A stretch of DNA of 64,000 bases from Pseudomonas syringae pv. cilantro (GTDB lineage Bacteria; Pseudomonadota; Gammaproteobacteria; Pseudomonadales; Pseudomonadaceae). Below are positions 17,290 to 25,921 of the stretch, piece by piece (position 1 is the stretch's first letter; every line of letters starts with the position of its first letter). Under the pieces are notes generated by a model. It was given only the letters and a program-made list of their open reading frames with translations, made no database searches and was not told where the DNA came from. The DNA lies in contig NZ_LGLN01000099.1 of NCBI RefSeq assembly GCF_001293775.1, forward strand, positions 1 through 64,000. Reading direction: 5' to 3'. The position numbers and the translations under genes were made by a program.

Positions 17290-18663
17290 ATGTTGAATGA
17301 TGGCTTATTGCACTCTACTACGTCGCAGAAAACCAATGCCAATTATCTGGACAGGCAAAGCAAGTTTGAATCCAATGTAAGAAGTTACCCACGAAAGTTG
17401 CCACTGGCGATTGCCAAAGCTCATGGCGTCTGGGTAACGGACGTTGAAGGGACTACTTATCTCGACTGTCTGGCTGGTGCTGGCACGCTGGCATTGGGTC
17501 ATAACCATGAAGCGATCATGGCCAGCCTCGACAGTTTTCTGACCTCGGGCATGCCGATGCATACCCTGGACCTGACCACCGCCGTCAAGGATGCCTTCAG
17601 TGAAACCCTGCTGGGCCTGTTACCGGGGCAAGGGCGCGATTACTGCCTGCAATTCTGCGGCCCGTCCGGTGCCGATGCGGTCGAGGCCGCAATCAAACTG
17701 GCCAAGACTGCCACCGGCCGTCATAACATCATCAGCTTCTCCGGCGCATACCACGGCATGACCCACGGCGCGTTGGCGTTGACTGGCAACACGGCGCCGA
17801 AAGATGCCGTCGCCAATCTGATGCCCGGCGTGCAGTTCCTGCCATACCCGCACGAATACCGTTGCCCGCTGGGCATTGGCGGCGAGGCTGGAATCGAAGC
17901 GCTGAGTTATTACTTCACCCAGTTCATCGAAGACGTCGAAAGCGGCGTGTCGCTGCCGGCGGCGGTTATTCTCGAGGCTGTGCAGGGCGAGGGTGGCGTC
18001 AACCCCGCGCCAGCCGCGTGGCTGCAGCAGATTCGCGAAGTGACCCGCAAGCACGGCATCCTGCTGATTCTCGATGAAGTGCAGGCCGGCTTTGGCCGCA
18101 CCGGCAAGATGTTTGCCTTCGAGCACGCTGGCATCGAACCCGACGTCATCGTCATGTCCAAGGCGGTCGGTGGTGGCCTGCCGCTGGCGGTGCTCGGCTT
18201 CAAACGCGAGTTCGACGCCTGGTCGCCGGGCAATCATGCCGGCACCTTCCGTGGCAATCAGATGGCGATGGCCACCGGTCTTGCCACCCTTGAGGTTCTG
18301 CAACGCCAGAACCTGCCCGCCCAGGCTGCCAAGCGCGGGCAATGGCTCAGGGAACAACTCGGACTTTTGCAGCAGCGCTATCCGGCGATGGGGCACGTGC
18401 GTGGACGCGGGCTGATGCTGGGCATCGAAATTGTCGACGAGCGCAAGACAGCAGACCGCCTCGGCAGCTTCCCGACCGACCCGGAGCTGGCGGTGGTCAT
18501 TCAACAGCACTGCTTCAAACAGGGACTGTTGCTTGAGCGCGGTGGCCGCAACGGTAATGTGATCCGACTGTTACCGCCGCTGATCATCACTGAGGAACAA
18601 TGCCAATTGGTCATTCAACGATTTGAAGAAGCACTCAAAGCCGCGTTGATTCAATTGCGTTGA
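17290..18663 (+). CDS. acsF: Diaminobutyrate-2-oxoglutarate aminotransferase of achromobactin synthesis
   Basis: Class III PLP aminotransferase of 457 residues that makes L-2,4-diaminobutyrate for the siderophore. Visible signatures: LDCLAGAGTLALGHNH near the N-terminus, CGPSGADAVEAAIKLA (cofactor phosphate site), the hydrophobic-Asp stretch LLILDEVQAGFGRTGK, and the Schiff-base lysine in VIVMSKAVGGGLPLAV (about residue 290). Full family length. It is the first gene of the acs order known from Dickeya and P. syringae, separated from acsD by 217 bases, so acsD may have its own promoter. Confidence 0.92.
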   Translation: MLNDGLLHSTTSQKTNANYLDRQSKFESNVRSYPRKLPLAIAKAHGVWVTDVEGTTYLDCLAGAGTLALGHNHEAIMASLDSFLTSGMPMHTLDLTTAVKDAFSETLLGLLPGQGRDYCLQFCGPSGADAVEAAIKLAKTATGRHNIISFSGAYHGMTHGALALTGNTAPKDAVANLMPGVQFLPYPHEYRCPLGIGGEAGIEALSYYFTQFIEDVESGVSLPAAVILEAVQGEGGVNPAPAAWLQQIREVTRKHGILLILDEVQAGFGRTGKMFAFEHAGIEPDVIVMSKAVGGGLPLAVLGFKREFDAWSPGNHAGTFRGNQMAMATGLATLEVLQRQNLPAQAAKRGQWLREQLGLLQQRYPAMGHVRGRGLMLGIEIVDERKTADRLGSFPTDPELAVVIQQHCFKQGLLLERGGRNGNVIRLLPPLIITEEQCQLVIQRFEEALKAALIQLR

Positions 18664-18880
18664 TTCAATTACCTGGATAAGCGCACCACCGCGTGATCAG
18701 GAAAGCGGAATTCAATCAGAACTTTCGATGAACAGACAGCGCAACCGAGCCAAGGGCTTATCGGCAACTTTTTGTCCGGCAACGCCCGCAGAACGTTTGG
18801 CTGTTATGTGGCAGACATTGAAATCAGTGCCTGTTACCGCGCCATTAAAACAGTAAGCGTACAGCGACTGTGGAGCAGAC

Positions 18881-20665
18881 ATGACTAATACCGATCGCAC
18901 CGTTTTATCCAACATGGTGAGCGAGCTGGCGACGACACGTGCCTTACTCAATTGCCTGATCAAGGAATTCGCCCTGCCTGAAAACTGCCTCCACTACACG
19001 TGGCCGCGAGACACGCAGGGCATTGCGCCAGGCAGTTTTGTCGACGGCGGACACTGGAAAGGCATTCCACTGACCATCAGCCTGCCCAATCAACAGCAGT
19101 TCTTTGTGCTGGTGGATCGCCAGGACCGCCTGGGCAGTCACCGCTATCTCTCCGATGTCTACGCTCGCCATGGTCAGGGCACGTGGCGTTGCCTGGCGTT
19201 TCCGGAGTTTGCCCGGCAGTTGCTGACGGCGTGTGAGCACATGACCCGCGCCGGCAACGACGAATTGCTTGATCAGGTGCTGCAAAGCCAGCACCTGACC
19301 GCTGCCATCGTCGCGCACAACATGACCGGTCAGCACCCGGCACCGCTGAGCGGCTATCTGGCCAGCGAGCAGGGCTTGTGGTTCGGCCACCCCAACCACC
19401 CGGCGCCCAAGGCGCGCCTGTGGCCTGCGCACCTGGCTCAGGAAACCTACGCGCCGGAGTTTCAGGCGCAGACCGCGCTGCACCTGTTTGAAGTGCCGCT
19501 GGAGGGACTGCGCATCACTGCCAATGGTTTGAGCGAAGCAGAGGTGATGGCCGGCTTTGCCGATCAGTCTCGGGCTCGACCTGGGTACGCGTTGATCTGC
19601 ATGCACCCCGTGCAGGCGCAGTTGTTCATGCAGGACCGCCGCGTGCAGCGCCTGCTCGAACTGGGCGAAATCGCAGACCTGGGCGCAAGCGGCCTGCTCG
19701 CCAGCCCGACGGCGTCGATGCGCACCTGGTACATCGAAGGGCACGACTACTTCATCAAGGGCTCGCTGAATGTGCGCATTACCAACTGCGTCAGGAAGAA
19801 CGCCTGGTATGAGCTGGAAAGCACGTTGATCATCGACGACCTGTTTCAGCGCTTGCAGCAGAACTGCCCGGAGACGCTCGGCGGCCTGTCGACGGTTTCC
19901 GAACCCGGCTCGATGAGCTGGGCCCCCAAAGGCGCCAGTGAGGCGGACGGCCACTGGTTTCGCGAGCAGACCGGCGCGATTCTGCGGGAAAACTTCTGCC
20001 GTCGTTCCGGCGCTGATTGCAGCGTGATGGCAGGCACCCTGTTCGCACGTGATTTACGTTCAAAACCGCTGGTGCACGATTTCCTTCAGCGTTTCAAAGG
20101 CAGCGAGCTGGAAGACGACGACCTGATCAACTGGTTCGACGCGTATCAGGCCTTGCTGCTGCGCCCGGTCATGGCGCTGTTCTTCAATCATGGTGTTGTG
20201 ATGGAACCGCACCTGCAAAACGCCGTGCTGATTCACGATAACGGCCAGCCGCAGCAGTTGCTGTTGCGTGACTTCGAAGGCGTCAAGCTGACCGAAGAGC
20301 TGGGCATCAAGGCGATTCAGGTCGGCCTGCACCCGCGGATTCGCCAATCGTTGCTCTACACCCGCGAGCAAGGCTGGAACCGCATCACCTACTGCCTGCT
20401 GATCAACAACCTGTCTGAGGCCGTGCTGGCTCTAAGCTGGGAGCGGCCGCATCTGGCACCGTTGATGTGGCAAAAGGTCGAGCAGCAGTTGCAGCGCATC
20501 CGCGATGAACTGGTGCTGCCTGCGCCGGAGCTGGACGCCCTGATTGCCGGCCATTCGATTGCCTGCAAGACCAACCTCAAGGTGCGTCTGGCCGCCAAGG
20601 CCGACCGTGAGGCCAATTATGTGCGCCTGGCGTCACCGTGGAGCACGGAGGCGCGTTATGCATAA
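18881..20665 (+). CDS. acsD: NIS synthetase AcsD (citrate-condensing, achromobactin)
   Basis: IucA/IucC-family NRPS-independent siderophore synthetase, 594 residues, the family's usual length. Characteristic stretches are the HPVQAQLF-type motif in YALICMHPVQAQLFM, the ATP-site region SPTASMRTWYIEGHDYFIKGSLNVRITN and the C-terminal GVVMEPHLQNAVLIHDNGQ with LLLRDFEGVKL. Studied AcsD enzymes activate citrate with ATP and join it to L-serine, which is later decarboxylated to the ethanolamine unit. The 3' end overlaps acsE by 8 bases. Confidence 0.92.
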   Translation: MTNTDRTVLSNMVSELATTRALLNCLIKEFALPENCLHYTWPRDTQGIAPGSFVDGGHWKGIPLTISLPNQQQFFVLVDRQDRLGSHRYLSDVYARHGQGTWRCLAFPEFARQLLTACEHMTRAGNDELLDQVLQSQHLTAAIVAHNMTGQHPAPLSGYLASEQGLWFGHPNHPAPKARLWPAHLAQETYAPEFQAQTALHLFEVPLEGLRITANGLSEAEVMAGFADQSRARPGYALICMHPVQAQLFMQDRRVQRLLELGEIADLGASGLLASPTASMRTWYIEGHDYFIKGSLNVRITNCVRKNAWYELESTLIIDDLFQRLQQNCPETLGGLSTVSEPGSMSWAPKGASEADGHWFREQTGAILRENFCRRSGADCSVMAGTLFARDLRSKPLVHDFLQRFKGSELEDDDLINWFDAYQALLLRPVMALFFNHGVVMEPHLQNAVLIHDNGQPQQLLLRDFEGVKLTEELGIKAIQVGLHPRIRQSLLYTREQGWNRITYCLLINNLSEAVLALSWERPHLAPLMWQKVEQQLQRIRDELVLPAPELDALIAGHSIACKTNLKVRLAAKADREANYVRLASPWSTEARYA

Positions 20666-21866
20666 GGTGCCGGAGACCATACTGGCCGCCATCCACGAGG
20701 CCCGCGCGCTTGAAAGCGATCCGCTGGCCGCGTTCATCTACGATCTGGATGCGCTGCAGCAGCATGTCAGCGAAGTCATGGCAGCGCTGCCCGCTGGCGT
20801 GGAGTTGTATTACGCGATCAAGGCCAACAGCGAAGCCCTGATGCTGGAAACCCTGGCGCCGCTGGTCAGCGGGTTCGAAATCTCCTCAGGCGGCGAGATC
20901 GCGCGGGTCATGGCCTGTCCGACGCGCAAGCCGTATGTGTTTTCCGGCCCCGGCAAACTCGACTCGGACCTGCGCTCGGCGCTGCTCAACAAGGTCGAAG
21001 CCGTTCACCTGGAAAGCCTCAACGAAATCCAGCGTCTGCAACATCTGGCTGAAGCAGCAGGGCGCGTGCAACCGGTGTTCATCCGCATCAATCCACAGTT
21101 GCCGGCAGAGCAATCGAGCAAGCTGGCGATGGCCGGCACCGCGACCCCGTTCGGTATCGACGAGGCGGATCTGGCCGACGCCGTGCGCCTTGTGGACAGC
21201 GCCACGCACCTGACGCTCAAAGGGTTCCATGTGCACGCCATGTCGCACCAGATGTCGGTGGAGCGTCACGAGCAGCTACTGGATTTCTACCTGCAACGCT
21301 GGCAGGCCTGGAAAGCGCTGGCCCGTTACCCTGAGCAACTGACCCATTTCAACGTTGGCGGTGGCATCGGCGTCGATTACCTGAACAATCCGCAATTCGA
21401 CTGGCAGCGCCTGTGTCGCTACCTGGAAAAACGCTTGGGCGAGCAGCCAGACGCGCCAATCCTGCGTTTCGAGCCGGGACGTTTCATCAGCGCCTATTGC
21501 GGCTATTACGTCATCGAGGTGCTGGACCGAAAAACCAGCCACGGCGAGCACTTTCTGGTCTGCCGGGGCGGTACGCACCAGTTCCGCCTGCCGGTCGCGC
21601 AGAGCCATAATCATCCGGTTATCCACCTGCCGGGGGGACGACCGGCCGCCGCGTCGCCTGAACAGGCGTACACCGTTGTCGGCCAGTTGTGTACACCCAA
21701 GGATGTGCTCAGCAGACGCCAGCCCCTCAAGAACGTGAGCATCGGTGACCTGCTGGTCCTGCCAATGGCGGGTGCTTATGGTTACAACATCTCGCACGCC
21801 GACTTTCTGTGCCATCCCAGACCGGCACAGCACTTCGTGCGCAACGGCGAACGGGTCAGCCAATGA
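20658..21866 (+). CDS. acsE: PLP-dependent decarboxylase AcsE
   Basis: Fold-III (alanine racemase/ornithine-DapDC type) decarboxylase of 402 residues. The PLP lysine is in ELYYAIKANSEALML (about residue 53); the glycine-rich phosphate loop is HFNVGGGIGVDYL, and FEPGRFISAYCGYYV is the usual motif near the active site. ATG 20658 within the acsD stop was chosen; the longer open frame to 20544 only overlaps acsD. In achromobactin synthesis it decarboxylates the serine-derived unit to ethanolamine. The stop overlaps the ATG of the next gene (ATGA). Confidence 0.9.
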   Translation: MHKVPETILAAIHEARALESDPLAAFIYDLDALQQHVSEVMAALPAGVELYYAIKANSEALMLETLAPLVSGFEISSGGEIARVMACPTRKPYVFSGPGKLDSDLRSALLNKVEAVHLESLNEIQRLQHLAEAAGRVQPVFIRINPQLPAEQSSKLAMAGTATPFGIDEADLADAVRLVDSATHLTLKGFHVHAMSHQMSVERHEQLLDFYLQRWQAWKALARYPEQLTHFNVGGGIGVDYLNNPQFDWQRLCRYLEKRLGEQPDAPILRFEPGRFISAYCGYYVIEVLDRKTSHGEHFLVCRGGTHQFRLPVAQSHNHPVIHLPGGRPAAASPEQAYTVVGQLCTPKDVLSRRQPLKNVSIGDLLVLPMAGAYGYNISHADFLCHPRPAQHFVRNGERVSQ

Positions 21867-23269
21867 GTGTGAATGTTCCGCGCAGTTGGGTGGTGATCAA
21901 CGTGCTGCTCGGTACGCTGACGGTCAGCCTGAGCAACAGTTCGCTCAACCCGGCGCTGCCGACGTTCATGGAGGCGTTCCAGATCGGCCCGTTGCTGGCC
22001 ACCTGGATCGTTGCAGGCTTCATGACCAGCATGGGCATGACCATGCCGCTGACCAGCTTTCTCAGCCAGCGAATCGGCCGCAAACGCCTGTACCTGTGGG
22101 GTGTGGCGCTGTTCGTCGGCGGCTCGTTGCTGGGCGCGCTGGCCAGTTCCATTGCCTTGGTGATCACTGCGCGGGTAGTGCAGGGCGTGGCCAGCGGGCT
22201 GATGATTCCGCTGTCGCTGGCAATCATCTTTTCTGTGTATGAAAAGCACGAACGGGGCAGGGTGACCGGGTTGTGGAGCGCAGCGGTAATGCTCGCTCCG
22301 GCGCTGGGCCCGCTGTGCGGCAGCCTGTTGCTGGAGTGGTTCAGCTGGCGATCGCTGTTCCTCATGAACGTACCCATCGGCTTGCTCGCGTTGCTGCTGG
22401 GTATCGGCGTGCTGCCGGACTCGGAACCTGCCGAGCGCAAGCCGTTCGACTTGGTCGGCTACCTGCTGATTGCGTCGGGCATTGGCCTGCTGATGATCGC
22501 CATCAGCCGCCTGCATCACGCCGAAGCGCTGCTCGATCCGCTCAATCAGGCCATGGTGGTAGTCGCCGTGGCCTGCCTGATCGCTTTTGTGCGGGTGGAA
22601 CTGCGCCGTGAAGCACCGCTGCTCAATCTGCGCCTGTTCAACCTGCGCGGTTACCGGTTGAGCGTGATCATCGCCGTGGTGCAATCGGTGGGTATGTTCG
22701 AGTGCCTGGTGCTGCTGCCGCTGCTGGTGCAGACCGTACTCGGCTACAACCCGATCTGGACCGGCCTGGCACTGCTGTGTACCGCAGCGTTCGCCAGCCT
22801 GTTCGGGCAGTGGGGCGGCAAGGCGCTGGACCGTCACGGCCCGCGCACCGTGGTCGCCATCGGTCTGTTGCTGACCGGTTTTTCGACCCTGGCACTGGGC
22901 ATGCTCAACGCCCATGCGCCGATTGGCGTGGTGTTCGTACTGATGATGGTGCGTGGCGCGGGCCTCGGGCTTTCCTACATGCCGGTCACCACCGCGGGAC
23001 TGAATGCCTTGCCCGAACCGATGGTCACGCAGGGCGCGGCGATGAACAACATCTCGCGCCGTCTGGTCGCGTCGCTGGCGATAGTCATAGCCTCGCTGTG
23101 GCTGGAATTCCGGCTAAACACCGCAGGACCGCTTGCCACTCCGTCGGCCATCAGCGAAGTGTTCATCGTCACCGGCGTGCTGATCCTGCTGGCGCTGCCC
23201 TGTGCGTGGCGCTTCCCCCTTAATGACGAACGCGCCGGGGCTCAGCCCGACGCGGTCGAACCCCGATAA
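21863..23269 (+). CDS. MFS transporter, probable achromobactin exporter (YhcA-like)
   Basis: DHA2-type major facilitator of 468 residues with about 14 membrane segments. It starts WVVINVLLGTLTVSLSNSSLNPALPTF; the loop-2 motif is FLSQRIGRKRLYLWG and the motif-C-like region is MLAPALGPLCGSLL. ATG 21863 overlaps the acsE stop. The same position in acs clusters of other genera is held by a permease of this type, so export of the finished siderophore across the inner membrane is likely. Drug export is the general alternative for the family. Confidence 0.87.
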   Translation: MSVNVPRSWVVINVLLGTLTVSLSNSSLNPALPTFMEAFQIGPLLATWIVAGFMTSMGMTMPLTSFLSQRIGRKRLYLWGVALFVGGSLLGALASSIALVITARVVQGVASGLMIPLSLAIIFSVYEKHERGRVTGLWSAAVMLAPALGPLCGSLLLEWFSWRSLFLMNVPIGLLALLLGIGVLPDSEPAERKPFDLVGYLLIASGIGLLMIAISRLHHAEALLDPLNQAMVVVAVACLIAFVRVELRREAPLLNLRLFNLRGYRLSVIIAVVQSVGMFECLVLLPLLVQTVLGYNPIWTGLALLCTAAFASLFGQWGGKALDRHGPRTVVAIGLLLTGFSTLALGMLNAHAPIGVVFVLMMVRGAGLGLSYMPVTTAGLNALPEPMVTQGAAMNNISRRLVASLAIVIASLWLEFRLNTAGPLATPSAISEVFIVTGVLILLALPCAWRFPLNDERAGAQPDAVEPR

Positions 23270-23284
23270 TTTTCCGTTCGAGGT

Positions 23285-25144
23285 ATGAACATGGCGACTC
23301 CTTTACCGCTGCAACGTCACGCTGCTTCACCCACAACGGCCACCGGTGACTGGCTGGCTGCTATCGACATCGCGCGTTACGAAAAAGTACAGCGCCGGGT
23401 CATCGGGCAACTGCTGCAAACCCTGCTGTACGAAGCCGCGCTGCCTTACCGTTGTGAACCACTGGGCGAGCATCAGCATCGTTTCAGCGTGCCGCTGGGT
23501 GACGGCGTGGAGTACCGCTGCAACGGCCTGCTCAGTACCAGTTTCGAGCTGATCCGTCTGGATCACGCCAGCCTTGAACGCATCGACAGCGCAGGCCAGC
23601 GCTCGACGCCAGACCTGCATCTGGCCCTGACCGAACTGCTCGCGCCGTTCAAGGACAGCCCGCACCTGGCGCGCTTCCTTCAGGAAATCGAACAAACCCA
23701 GCTCAAGGACCTGCAAGCGCGCAATCAGGGTTATCAACCCGCCATGCCAGCCCACGAACTGGACGTGGATGCGCTGGAACAGCATTTCATGGACGCCCAC
23801 AGCTACCACCCATGCTACAAGTCACGAATCGGCTTTTCCCTAGCTGATAACCGCCATTACGGGCCAGAGTTTGCCACGCCCTTCGCGGTGGTCTGGCTGG
23901 CAGTTGCCAGGTCAAGCGCTTCGGTGGGGCACTCGCGCAGCATGGATGTGCAGGCGTTCATTCGCGAGGAACTTGGCGCACAACGCTGGCAGGAATTTGT
24001 CAGCACCCTGGCTGCACGAGGCAAATCCATCGACGACTATCAATTGATGCCGGTGCACCCGTGGCAGTGGGACAACGTCACGGTGTCGACTTTCTACCCG
24101 GAGCTGGCCAGCGGCGAACTGGTCTATCTGGGCACCTCGGCTGATCTGTACAAGGCGCAACAATCGATCCGCACACTGGCCAACGCCAGCCAGCCGCAGC
24201 GACCTTACGCCAAGCTGGCGATGAGCATGACCAACACCTCCAGCACGCGGATTCTGGCGCGGCATACGGTGCTCAACGGCCCGATCATCACCGACTGGCT
24301 GCACCAGCTGATCGCCACCGACAGCACCGCCAAAGCGCTGGACTTCGTGATTCTCGGCGAGGTGGCGGGGGTCAGTTACGACTACCGTCACCTGCCCGAA
24401 TCCCGTTCGGCACAGACCTACGGCACGCTGGGCGCAATCTGGCGCGAAAGCCTGCATCAGTACCTCAAGGACGATGAGCAGGCGGTGCCGTTCAATGGCC
24501 TGAGCCACGTGGAAAATCGTTACGGGGACGGCGAGCAGGCACCGTTCATCGACGCCTGGATCGGTCAGTACGGCCTCAAGGAGTGGACCCGCCAGTTGTT
24601 ACACGTCACCGTGCCACCGATCATTCATATGCTCTACGCCGAAGGCATCGGCATGGAGTCCCACGGCCAGAACATCGTGCTGATCGTCAAACAGGGCTGG
24701 CCACAGCGCATTGCGCTCAAGGACTTCCATGACGGCGTGCGTTACTCGCCCGCGCACCTGGGGCGTCCCGAGCTATGCCCGGAGCTGGTGCCGCTGCCTG
24801 AAAGCCACGCGAAGCTCAACCGCAACTCGTTCATCATCACCGATGACGTCAACGCCGTGCGTGATTTTTCCTGTGACTGCTTCTTCTTCATCTGCCTGGC
24901 GGAAATGGCGATTTTCCTGCGTCAGCAGTATCAGCTGGACGAAGCGCTGTTCTGGCAGATGACCGCTGAGGTGATCCTCGACTATCAGCAGGCGCATCCG
25001 CAGCACCGCGACCGTTTCGGGCTGTTCGACGTGTTCGCGCCGACGTACGAAGTGGAAGAGCTGACCAAGCGCCGCCTGCTGGGTGACGGCGAACGGCGCT
25101 TCCGTTCGGTGCCCAACCCGCTGCACGCCTACAGGCCGCAATGA
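23285..25144 (+). CDS. acsC: NIS synthetase AcsC
   Basis: Second IucA/IucC-family synthetase, 619 residues. Motifs include LMPVHPWQWDNV, KLAMSMTNTSSTRILARHT (ATP site) and YAEGIGMESHGQNIVLIVK with IALKDFHDGVRY near the C-terminus. AcsC proteins have been grouped with enzymes that activate 2-oxoglutarate, and achromobactin carries two 2-oxoglutarate units. Substrate choice is known from the family, not read from the sequence. The ATG at 23285 has GAGGTATG context; a second ATG is two codons on. The stop overlaps acsB. Confidence 0.92.
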   Translation: MNMATPLPLQRHAASPTTATGDWLAAIDIARYEKVQRRVIGQLLQTLLYEAALPYRCEPLGEHQHRFSVPLGDGVEYRCNGLLSTSFELIRLDHASLERIDSAGQRSTPDLHLALTELLAPFKDSPHLARFLQEIEQTQLKDLQARNQGYQPAMPAHELDVDALEQHFMDAHSYHPCYKSRIGFSLADNRHYGPEFATPFAVVWLAVARSSASVGHSRSMDVQAFIREELGAQRWQEFVSTLAARGKSIDDYQLMPVHPWQWDNVTVSTFYPELASGELVYLGTSADLYKAQQSIRTLANASQPQRPYAKLAMSMTNTSSTRILARHTVLNGPIITDWLHQLIATDSTAKALDFVILGEVAGVSYDYRHLPESRSAQTYGTLGAIWRESLHQYLKDDEQAVPFNGLSHVENRYGDGEQAPFIDAWIGQYGLKEWTRQLLHVTVPPIIHMLYAEGIGMESHGQNIVLIVKQGWPQRIALKDFHDGVRYSPAHLGRPELCPELVPLPESHAKLNRNSFIITDDVNAVRDFSCDCFFFICLAEMAIFLRQQYQLDEALFWQMTAEVILDYQQAHPQHRDRFGLFDVFAPTYEVEELTKRRLLGDGERRFRSVPNPLHAYRPQ

Positions 25145-25902
25145 TGCTGAGGACCAACACACTCAAGAGCAAACTCAGCGGCGGGCAGCCGGTGTACGGG
25201 CTGATCAGTTCGATTCCGGCCCCGGCCGCCATCGAGCTGATCGCCGAGGCCGGGTTCGATTTCGTGATCATCGACATGGAACACGTGCTGATCAACCCGG
25301 AAACCGTGGAAAACATGATCCGTGTGGCGGAAAGCTATGGCCTGACGCCGCTGGTGCGGGTCGCCGATCTCAACCCGAAAACCCTGCTGCGCCTGCTTGA
25401 TGGTGGCGCTCAGGGCATCGTTTTGCCGATGATCGAGTGCCCTGAACAACTGGCAGACGCCATTGCCGCCTGCAAGTACCACCCGCTGGGCCGCCGCAGC
25501 CTGAATGCCGGTCGGCCCGGCTCGTTCGGCAAGCACAGCCTGGCGCAGTACGTTGAGGCCGCCAACCAGCAAATCATGGTCGTGGCGATGATCGAAAGCG
25601 CCGAGGGTGTGCGCCGCGCTGCCGAGATCGCCGCTGTGGCAGGGCTGGACATGATTCTCGAAGGCGCGGCCGATCTGTCGCAATCGCTGGGCATGCCGTG
25701 GCAGATCGACCAGCCCGAGGTGCAACAAGCCTTGTCCGACACCTGGCAGGCTGCGCAGGCCGCAGGCGTTGCCTATTGCACCATCCCCCGGCAACCCGGC
25801 GATGCCGCCCGTTGGCAGGCGCGCGGGGTCAACGCTTTTGTTCTCGGGGATGAGCGCGGTATCGCTTTTCGTGCGCTGCAGGCCCGTTTGAACCACATTT
25901 GA
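25141..25902 (+). CDS. acsB: HpcH/HpaI-family aldolase AcsB
   Basis: Class II aldolase/citrate-lyase-beta fold protein, 253 residues. Evidence: GLISSIPAPAAIELIAEAGFDFVIIDMEHV at the N-terminus (a short part of which is the family hallmark FVIIDMEH), LVRVADLNPKTLLRLLDGGAQGI and IVLPMIECPEQL, with a metal-binding Glu/Asp pattern in MVVAMIESAEG. It probably supplies or trims a carboxylate building block such as citrate; its exact reaction in achromobactin synthesis is not settled. ATG 25141 overlaps the acsC stop; another ATG follows directly. Confidence 0.88.
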   Translation: MMLRTNTLKSKLSGGQPVYGLISSIPAPAAIELIAEAGFDFVIIDMEHVLINPETVENMIRVAESYGLTPLVRVADLNPKTLLRLLDGGAQGIVLPMIECPEQLADAIAACKYHPLGRRSLNAGRPGSFGKHSLAQYVEAANQQIMVVAMIESAEGVRRAAEIAAVAGLDMILEGAADLSQSLGMPWQIDQPEVQQALSDTWQAAQAAGVAYCTIPRQPGDAARWQARGVNAFVLGDERGIAFRALQARLNHI

Positions 25903-25921
25903 GCAGAAGGAAAATAACCCG

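Noticed and set aside
18712..18963. Minus-strand ORF between acsF and acsD
   Set aside because: Overlaps the acsD start, and has no motif or ribosome site.
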